Position numbers and translations under genes: made by a program. Shown here one piece after another: positions 38,766-43,605 of a DNA stretch of 43,605 nucleotides. This DNA is from a virus: positions 1-43,605 of IMG/VR virus record IMGVR_UViG_3300008450_008428, one strand, 5' to 3'. Under the pieces are notes generated by a model that saw only the letters and a list, made by a program, of their open reading frames with translations, was not told the DNA's origin and did no database searches. Each line of letters begins with the position of its first letter. Position 1 is the first letter of the stretch.

Positions 38766-39074
38766 ACAACGCACAACAAAACACAACAAACGCCTTACTC
38801 TCTCAGGCATAACTACCAAAAACACCCCAAAACTCGCCCACGCAAAACCACCCACGAACACACCCCAAACAGCACACGACCAAGACACCACAAGAGGAGG
38901 TTTTATAGGTAAAAAAGGTGTTTCGAAATTATGTCAATTTTTAGAGTTATTAGGTGAAATCGCAAAAGTGTGGTATAATAAGTTATCCACTTTCTACCCC
39001 AAGTCAATACCTCAATCACGTGCTAGCCTACAAATACCACTTCATATCGTGGTATTAAAAATAAAAGCAAACGT
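38709..39074 (+). other. Long leader of the rightward operon
   Basis: 366 bases without a confident gene. It includes the right arm of the inverted repeat, a T-poor A/C-rich stretch (38761-38890), a strong AGAGGAGG ribosome-binding-like site near 38892-38899 with no good ATG after it (only a 7-codon GTG frame), the second promoter and a DnaA-box-like TTATCCAC (38983-38990). From about 38890 to 39091 one frame is open without ATG/GTG/TTG at a useful place. Confidence 0.55.
38969..38979 (+). promoter_or_regulatory. Second rightward promoter, TGTGGTATAAT
   Basis: TGTGGTATAAT at 38969-38979 is identical to the site at 38698-38708, but there is no clear -35. A DnaA-box-like TTATCCAC starts 4 bases after it, so DnaA could compete with or regulate it. 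Confidence 0.62.
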
Positions 39075-39260
39075 ATGCAAAGAATAAGCACACAAACGAT
39101 TCTTTTTCGTCTATACAATGACGCAATACTCTCGTTGTATGACGCTACAGGTAAACTACAGCACCATATTTTCAAGCGTGCAATTCTCTCTCAAGGAGTA
39201 ATTGAAATAACGCTTAAAAATGGTCGCACCTTTACTATCACTTGTACAGAGAAAGTATGA
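39075..39260 (+). CDS. Small hypothetical protein, first of the AAA+/VWA operon
   Basis: 61 residues, beta-rich: repeated hydrophobic strands (TILFRLYNDAILSLYD; GVIEITLKNGRTFTITC). It ends in ATGA overlap with the next gene, so translation is coupled. Function unknown. The fold could be a small beta barrel. Confidence 0.65.
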   Translation: MQRISTQTILFRLYNDAILSLYDATGKLQHHIFKRAILSQGVIEITLKNGRTFTITCTEKV

Positions 39261-40042
39261 AAGGAGTACAAGGAGACGACAAGGCACGACTCGCAACGTG
39301 TATGCTGTTAAACATCACAGCGCACACAGACGGAGACGAAATACCTGTTTCACTTGTCGTTGGACAGTTAAAACAACAATCTTACGAGGAGTCTATTCGA
39401 GGGGACAAAGTAAACCCCGAGGACGACAAAAAGATTACTGACTTTTTTGAAAATGACGCACTAGGACAAACCTACGGATTGCCTATCACGTGCACAATCA
39501 CAAAAGACAGCAAAAAGAAATATCACTCACACGTATCAGTAGTTATACCTCTACCCGAGGAAGTGCTCGACTCTAACGGACGAGTAGACAAGAAAGCACT
39601 CGAAGCTATGCCAAAGGAGAAACTTTGCGCCGTAGGTTTCGAGCTAGGACTCTCAGAGAATATCGAGGACAGTCTCGAAGCAATCACAAGCTACAGTGCA
39701 GGCTACCTATCGACAATTGTCGCACCTAAGACAATCTCAATAAACGAACTACCCAAGGAGATTGTCTCGAACATACAAGCGCACCACGACAACCCAGAGC
39801 ACGATTGCGCTACAGCTCACCCAGACACACACACGCAAGAACCCGAGGACGACGCTATCGACCTGCTACGCCAAGAAGCAGAAAAAGCAAAGCAGTATCG
39901 AGAACTCGCCGACACCTACGGACTCGAGGAAATACGAGCAATCGCACTACGTGCAGGCGTAAAACTTCCTGATGACCTACTCGAGCAACCGCCAGTAAAG
40001 TCCAAGACCAAACTATCAACTGTTCGTAAACCTAAAAAATAA
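39257..40042 (+). CDS. Hypothetical acidic protein
   Basis: 261 residues starting in the ATGA overlap (an upstream TTG is less likely). The first 90 residues are mixed alpha/beta; a middle part has VVIPLPEEVLDSNG; the C-terminal third is His/Asp/Glu-rich (HHDNPEHDCATAHPDTHTQEPEDD) and then helical (LRQEAEKAKQYRELAD), ending in a basic tail (KTKLSTVRKPKK). The acidic His-rich segment might bind metal. No family recognised. Conserved position before the AAA+/VWA genes suggests a shared pathway. Confidence 0.7.
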   Translation: MKGVQGDDKARLATCMLLNITAHTDGDEIPVSLVVGQLKQQSYEESIRGDKVNPEDDKKITDFFENDALGQTYGLPITCTITKDSKKKYHSHVSVVIPLPEEVLDSNGRVDKKALEAMPKEKLCAVGFELGLSENIEDSLEAITSYSAGYLSTIVAPKTISINELPKEIVSNIQAHHDNPEHDCATAHPDTHTQEPEDDAIDLLRQEAEKAKQYRELADTYGLEEIRAIALRAGVKLPDDLLEQPPVKSKTKLSTVRKPKK

Positions 40043-40182
40043 TGACTACACCATTCATTCTCACCTTGCTTGCACTCACCGTGATTGCTCTCACACTCAC
40101 GCTCAAAGAACTCTTTACCGAGTGCGACCACTCAGATTATTCAAAATGTGTAAACGAACTCACGTATGACGAACTTGCATAG
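40042..40182 (+). CDS. Single-helix membrane peptide
   Basis: 46 residues; TAATG overlap with the previous gene and 17-nt overlap with the next. A transmembrane helix (about 4-21, PFILTLLALTVIALTLTL) precedes an acidic tail with two cysteines. It is hidden between larger frames but strictly coupled on both sides. It may bring the operon's complex to the membrane. Confidence 0.68.
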   Translation: MTTPFILTLLALTVIALTLTLKELFTECDHSDYSKCVNELTYDELA

Positions 40183-40447
40183 CGCAATAGACGCACTACT
40201 CACCTCAAAAGAAAAACCATCACACGAAACCCTTGAAATGCTGAAAGCAGTAGGCGCACTACTCACCACGCTTGCACACGCAACCGACGCTAAAGCGATA
40301 GAAAGAGCAGTATCAGAAGGTATCGCAACCGTAGAGGGGGCAAAACAGTCAACACTCGAAACGCACGAGCGTCTACTGTTCGAAATTGCCTTCCGTATGG
40401 GCGTACACCAAATTACTAGCGCAACAACACCGCACCTTAAGCCCTAA
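40166..40447 (+). CDS. Hypothetical helical protein
   Basis: 93 residues, four or five short helices, slightly acidic, no Cys. Overlaps the membrane-peptide gene. Sequence elements such as MLKAVGALLTTLAHATDAKAIERAVSEG suggest a small helical bundle. Function unknown. Confidence 0.65.
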   Translation: MTNLHSAIDALLTSKEKPSHETLEMLKAVGALLTTLAHATDAKAIERAVSEGIATVEGAKQSTLETHERLLFEIAFRMGVHQITSATTPHLKP

Positions 40448-40460
40448 CGCAATAACCACC

Positions 40461-40838
40461 ATGCAACACGCAACACAAACCACAATTACCCTTGAAGCAG
40501 ATACCCTTACTGTATCTTACTCAAAGGGAGTGCTCACGCTCACCACAACCGCAACGCCTACACCAAGCACACCAAAGGCAACCGCAACACCTACACCAAA
40601 GGCAACCAAGCGACGCAAGCGCATTTACTCGTTAGGAGTATCAAAGGCAGACCGCCAAGACCTCACCACGCTTGTACAAGGCGAACAACGCCCCACGAGC
40701 GTATACCTTGCACGCTATTCAACAAACCTTAAACGCCTAACCAAGTACCTCAACTCGCTTGCCTACGAGACACGCAAGGCTACAGGCGCACCGTATAAGC
40801 TACGCACACGGCACGACTACATTACTCGTATTGACTAG
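40461..40838 (+). CDS. Basic protein with Thr-Pro linker
   Basis: 125 residues from the ATG at 40461. A beta-rich N-terminus (TTITLEADTLTVSYSKGVLTL) is joined by a Thr/Pro/Ala/Lys linker (about 31-50, with repeated TPTPKAT) to a strongly basic helical C-terminus (KRRKRIYSLGVSK; RYSTNLKRLTKYLNS). The tail is likely DNA- or RNA-binding. No ribosome-binding site (AACCACC before the ATG). Family unknown. Confidence 0.68.
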   Translation: MQHATQTTITLEADTLTVSYSKGVLTLTTTATPTPSTPKATATPTPKATKRRKRIYSLGVSKADRQDLTTLVQGEQRPTSVYLARYSTNLKRLTKYLNSLAYETRKATGAPYKLRTRHDYITRID

Positions 40839-40848
40839 CGCACCGAGT

Positions 40849-41148
40849 ATGCTCACCTTACACGAAACGCTAGAGGAAAAGGGTATCGACCCTGCTACGT
40901 GGAACGAGCACGACACAATAAGGGACATAAACGCCGTGCTGTACGATTGCAGGCTACCCTTGCAACTACTTCCTTACGAGGGCTTACTGCTTGCGGTATA
41001 CAACTCAACGTATCTAGGAAAGTCAATAGTACTCACGTACACAGCGTACACGGACACGCCGACCCTATTTGCACTCGCGACACACCTCACAAACTTACTC
41101 GAGCAAGGGGAACTAATAGACGAACATCTTGCACTAAAAACACAATAA
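40849..41148 (+). CDS. Hypothetical protein upstream of the AAA+ gene
   Basis: 99 residues. Mixed alpha/beta with many Leu/Thr/Tyr; contains WNEHDTIRDINAVLYDC and a C-terminal acidic helix (LLEQGELIDEHLALK). The ATG at 40849 is chosen because it follows the previous stop; longer in-frame starts would overlap that gene. It ends 2 nt before the AAA+ start. Probably part of the same pathway. Confidence 0.68.
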   Translation: MLTLHETLEEKGIDPATWNEHDTIRDINAVLYDCRLPLQLLPYEGLLLAVYNSTYLGKSIVLTYTAYTDTPTLFALATHLTNLLEQGELIDEHLALKTQ

Positions 41149-41150
41149 CT

Positions 41151-42269
41151 ATGACCGCCACTAAACAAAAGACAACCACCGCAAAGCCAAAAGCGACACG
41201 CAAGCGCACTATTAAACTGCTTGCAGACTTGCCAATCGCAACTGAGGGAGCAGAACACGTACCGCACCACGCACAGCCCTATCACGACCACGACGGACTA
41301 CTCTCTATGCTCATGCTCGCCTTGAACGAAAATATGCCTGCACTCGTTATCGGAGACACAGGCACAGGCAAGACAAGTGCTATCAGACACCTAGCAAAGG
41401 TACACGGCGCACCGTTTAGGCGTATCAACCTAAACGGAGGGACAACCGTGGACGAACTCACAGGGCGTATAATGCTAAACAAAGACGGCACAGTGTGGAT
41501 TGACGGAGCCTTGACCGAAGCCATGCGTAAAGGGTACTGGATTGTACTCGACGAAATAAACGCTTGTGGAGCAGACGTCCTATTCCTATTGCACTCACTG
41601 CTAGACGATGACCGTATGATTGTGCTAACGGAGCATAACGGAGAAGTGGTGCGACCTCACGAAGCCTTCAGAGTATTTGCTACGGCAAACCCTACAGGCG
41701 ACTATGCAGGAACTCGTGAAATGAACAAGGCACTTCTCTCACGATTCCCTATTGTCCTCAACGCAAACTATCCGACGGTAGCACGTGAAATTGCCATTAT
41801 TGCCGAGCGTGTACCAGAACTCGCCGAAGAACTCACCACTGCACTAGTAAAGACAGCTCACGGAGCACGACAAGCGCACAAGGAGGGAAGGCTTGACTTC
41901 ATTTTCTCAACTCGAGATATTCTCAACACGGCGTATATTACCGCACGAATGGGAGGGAACGCCTTAGCAGTAAAAAGTGCTATGAAAGTATGTATTGCAG
42001 GCAAATGCTCAAAGGAGGACGCAGGCGCAATATCAGATATCCTAAACACGCACCTTAAGGGAGAAGAAACCGCACAAGTAAAGACAAGGGAGCAGTGTAT
42101 CGCCGAGTACCTAGGCAAAATAGAGTGCAATTCTTGCCACGCTAAGGGACTTGTCGACGCAGGCAACCCAGTACCAGACGGCGACACTATCCGTTATGCT
42201 TGCGCCTGCGGGTATTGCTACTGGCTCACCGTAAACAAGGACGGCACAAAAATTACTCACACCACCTAG
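41151..42269 (+). CDS. MoxR/CobS-like AAA+ ATPase with C-terminal zinc ribbon
   Basis: 372 residues. Lys/Thr-rich N-terminus (1-20), then an AAA+ core: Walker A GDTGTGKT (68-75), Walker B IVLDEIN (131-137), sensor 1 (ATANPT, 177-182) and a probable Arg finger in LLSRFP (Arg198). The pattern is that of MoxR/CbbQ/CobS ATPases, hexameric motors that remodel targets together with a VWA protein. The C-terminus adds C-x2-C and C-x-C-x2-C (about residues 325-360), a zinc ribbon not usual for MoxR proteins. The VWA partner is the next gene, 6 nt downstream. The longer in-frame start at 40899 would overlap the 40849 gene and is rejected. Confidence 0.92.
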   Translation: MTATKQKTTTAKPKATRKRTIKLLADLPIATEGAEHVPHHAQPYHDHDGLLSMLMLALNENMPALVIGDTGTGKTSAIRHLAKVHGAPFRRINLNGGTTVDELTGRIMLNKDGTVWIDGALTEAMRKGYWIVLDEINACGADVLFLLHSLLDDDRMIVLTEHNGEVVRPHEAFRVFATANPTGDYAGTREMNKALLSRFPIVLNANYPTVAREIAIIAERVPELAEELTTALVKTAHGARQAHKEGRLDFIFSTRDILNTAYITARMGGNALAVKSAMKVCIAGKCSKEDAGAISDILNTHLKGEETAQVKTREQCIAEYLGKIECNSCHAKGLVDAGNPVPDGDTIRYACACGYCYWLTVNKDGTKITHTT

Positions 42270-42275
42270 TCTTAT

Positions 42276-43605
42276 ATGTCTTTACTCGACGCATACAACC
42301 CAGACTGGTACAAGCCACGCCCTAAAAAAGCGACGGCAAGTGTGTGGAAGCGACATCACCGAACGTACAGCGCATACGATTATACGCAGTACGGCGATAT
42401 CGAGGACTACACGGACACGCTACAGGCGACAGCGCAGTGGATAGGAACCATGGCAAGCGCATTTGCAGGAGCGTATAAAATGACGCTACTACAGGGCGAC
42501 GCTTGGAACGTGGACACTGCAACACGCACGCTTACCTACCCTATCGCAGACCTTGAAACCCTAAACCGCAAGAACGCACTCGCACTGCTACTGCACCAAA
42601 TAGGAATGACACTGTACACGGACACCGTGGACACCTCAAAGCTAGACAAGGACGGAGCGCAACGCCTACGGACGACAATGCACACACTCGAGGACGCACG
42701 CATTACCGAAAAAGTACGCCAGACGTATGCAAACGGCGACAACATAGTACGCACCTTGAACCAACAGGGACTCGAAGCGTCTCGCATATTCTTAGAACGT
42801 GCAAGGGACACGGCACGCAAGGCAAAGGATATGCTCACCGCACACCAAAACGGACGACCTAACTGGCTCACTAACAAGCTTGTCGAGATAGAAAACGCAA
42901 TACAGGCAGGCAAAGCCCTAAACGTAGAGCAGAAGCAACTCGACGAACTACAAAAGACAAAAGACGACGTACTCGCTATGGTAGAGCGTCAAGCAAAAAC
43001 ACTAGACGAACCCTACGCCGAAACCGTCGCCCTACTCGCACAGCGATACTACTACAGCGACGCACTAGGCTACTACGATTACGCAAAGCCCTTGCTCAAT
43101 ACCGAAGCAGAACAACTTGGCTACCAAGTAGCACAGGTGATGAAAGCGCAAGGTATAGGCAAGTGTACGACCACCGCCGAGACAGTAGCGTTTTACGTTG
43201 TGCACCTACTTCCCTTAATAGGCTCACTTCCTGTATCGCACGAGGACACCCGAAAGCAAGACCGCAAAAGCGAACCGAACGAAAGCGACGCACCAGACGG
43301 ACGTACACGCACAGGACGAAGCGCAGGAGCCAAGGAGACAAACCGCAAGGAAAAAAAGACGGAGAGGACAGACAGCAAAGCCGAAGCACAACGTGCAAAA
43401 CGAGACGCACGCACGCTCGAGGACACGCTCGACAAGCTCAAAGAGAATAAGGCAGTGCAAAGGCACACGCCAGACAATCCGCAGTGGTCAATAGGAAACT
43501 CACCGCACACAAGCGGATTGCTTACCGCTATGGAAGCGTATGCGTGGTATATAGCACCGTACAGAGGACATATCGCCCGAGCAGTAGCCCACGTGAACCG
43601 CAAAC
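42276..43605 (+). CDS. VWA-domain protein, N-terminal part (CobT-like; continues at 1-731)
   Basis: 443 complete codons to the window end; the last base starts a codon completed by bases 1-2. The N-terminal 330 residues are mostly helical. They include H-Q-I-G-M-T-L-Y-T (107-115), a degenerate form of the HExxH-like motif seen in VWA proteins of this type (Gln for Glu, Met for the second His), so no protease activity is expected. A Lys/Arg/Glu/Asp-rich linker (about 340-420) follows, as in CobT, then the MIDAS domain encoded at 1-731. It starts 6 nt after the AAA+ stop with no ribosome-binding site, so it is translationally coupled. The full protein of 686 residues is complete. Confidence 0.88.
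   Translation, partial: MSLLDAYNPDWYKPRPKKATASVWKRHHRTYSAYDYTQYGDIEDYTDTLQATAQWIGTMASAFAGAYKMTLLQGDAWNVDTATRTLTYPIADLETLNRKNALALLLHQIGMTLYTDTVDTSKLDKDGAQRLRTTMHTLEDARITEKVRQTYANGDNIVRTLNQQGLEASRIFLERARDTARKAKDMLTAHQNGRPNWLTNKLVEIENAIQAGKALNVEQKQLDELQKTKDDVLAMVERQAKTLDEPYAETVALLAQRYYYSDALGYYDYAKPLLNTEAEQLGYQVAQVMKAQGIGKCTTTAETVAFYVVHLLPLIGSLPVSHEDTRKQDRKSEPNESDAPDGRTRTGRSAGAKETNRKEKKTERTDSKAEAQRAKRDARTLEDTLDKLKENKAVQRHTPDNPQWSIGNSPHTSGLLTAMEAYAWYIAPYRGHIARAVAHVNRK

Noticed and set aside
38581-38784. Leftward 67-residue frame in the control region
   Set aside because: It runs through the inverted repeat and A+T-rich promoter region, is Phe/Cys-rich without pattern, and has no ribosome-binding site.
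38697-38912. Rightward 71-residue frame after the promoter
   Set aside because: Its start lies inside the -10 region and its sequence is the low-complexity translation of an A/C-rich leader.
40899-42269. AAA+ ATPase starting at 40899
   Set aside because: That start would overlap most of the well-supported 40849 gene, and the extra 84 residues have no domain character; the ATG at 41151 lies 2 nt after the previous stop.
1-43605. Alternative genetic code (TGA or TAG recoded)
   Set aside because: TAA, TAG and TGA all end genes at sensible, tightly spaced places (for example TGA at 1884 and 39260, TAG at 7816 and 26351), and long genes show no in-frame stops.
1-43605. Temperate phage with integrase and attachment site
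   Set aside because: No tyrosine or serine recombinase, excisionase or CI-like repressor was recognised; the small HTH and RHH regulators alone do not show lysogeny.

Overview
The window looks like one complete, circular dsDNA phage genome of about 43.6 kb, opened inside a gene. The reading frame that runs off the right end (from 42276) continues in phase into the left end. The joined protein has the layout of a CobT-like VWA protein: N-terminal part, charged linker, C-terminal MIDAS domain. The virion genes suggest a short-tailed (podovirus-like) phage: podovirus-type portal, HK97-fold capsid, head-tail adaptor, beta-propeller nozzle-like protein, a very large internal/ejection-type protein, and no recognisable tape-measure or tail-tube genes. 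I found no integrase, DNA polymerase, RNA polymerase, tRNA or CRISPR array. Host identity is an inference. Ser/Thr-rich, signal-peptide-bearing fibre proteins, a pseudopilin-like N-terminus, scarce Shine-Dalgarno sites and probable leaderless promoters together recall Patescibacteria/CPR (Parcubacteria-type) genomes, but nothing here proves it.

Layout. (1) 38.7-43.6 kb and on through 0-0.73 kb: a rightward operon of small unknown genes ending in a MoxR/CobS-like AAA+ ATPase (with a C-terminal zinc ribbon) and the VWA protein across the junction, closed by a strong terminator at 749-784. (2) 0.8-1.39 kb: a regulatory stretch with repeated CTTGAC motifs, an inverted repeat and a terminator abutting a promoter, before a ribbon-helix-helix regulator. 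(3) 1.39-6.63 kb: about 20 tiny rightward genes (membrane peptides, zinc ribbons, paralogous acidic proteins, a sigma-region-4-like HTH/zinc protein). (4) 6.6-12.5 kb, leftward: RecU-like nuclease, a small membrane protein, a 560-nt gene-free structured segment, then SNF2-type helicase, P-loop ATPase, primase zinc-finger protein, coiled-coil protein, RecB-like nuclease, OB-like protein and a small HTH protein. (5) 12.5-13.2 kb: a divergent switch-like region with overlapping promoters, a shared palindrome, a candidate terminator-ended small RNA and one isolated rightward gene. (6) 13.2-15.1 kb, leftward: HNH endonuclease, transglycosylase, holin and M23 peptidase. (7) 15.1-38.3 kb, leftward: virion assembly genes from the large internal protein back through fibres, capsid, scaffold and portal to the terminase, with a second holin among the fibre genes. 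(8) 38.3-39.07 kb: a divergent control region with a perfect-consensus leftward promoter, a 13-bp perfect hairpin, a 35-bp imperfect inverted repeat around a rightward promoter, and a DnaA-box-like site. This is the best candidate for replication origin and transcription hub.

The main novelty candidates are the phage AAA+/VWA operon; the inverted-repeat promoter cassette; the recurrent TGTGGTATAAT promoter class placed 7-9 nt before start codons; the structured RNA segments at 7256-7815 and 12596-12727; and the cluster of exported or membrane-anchored proteins, including a pseudopilin-like one, inside the virion module.
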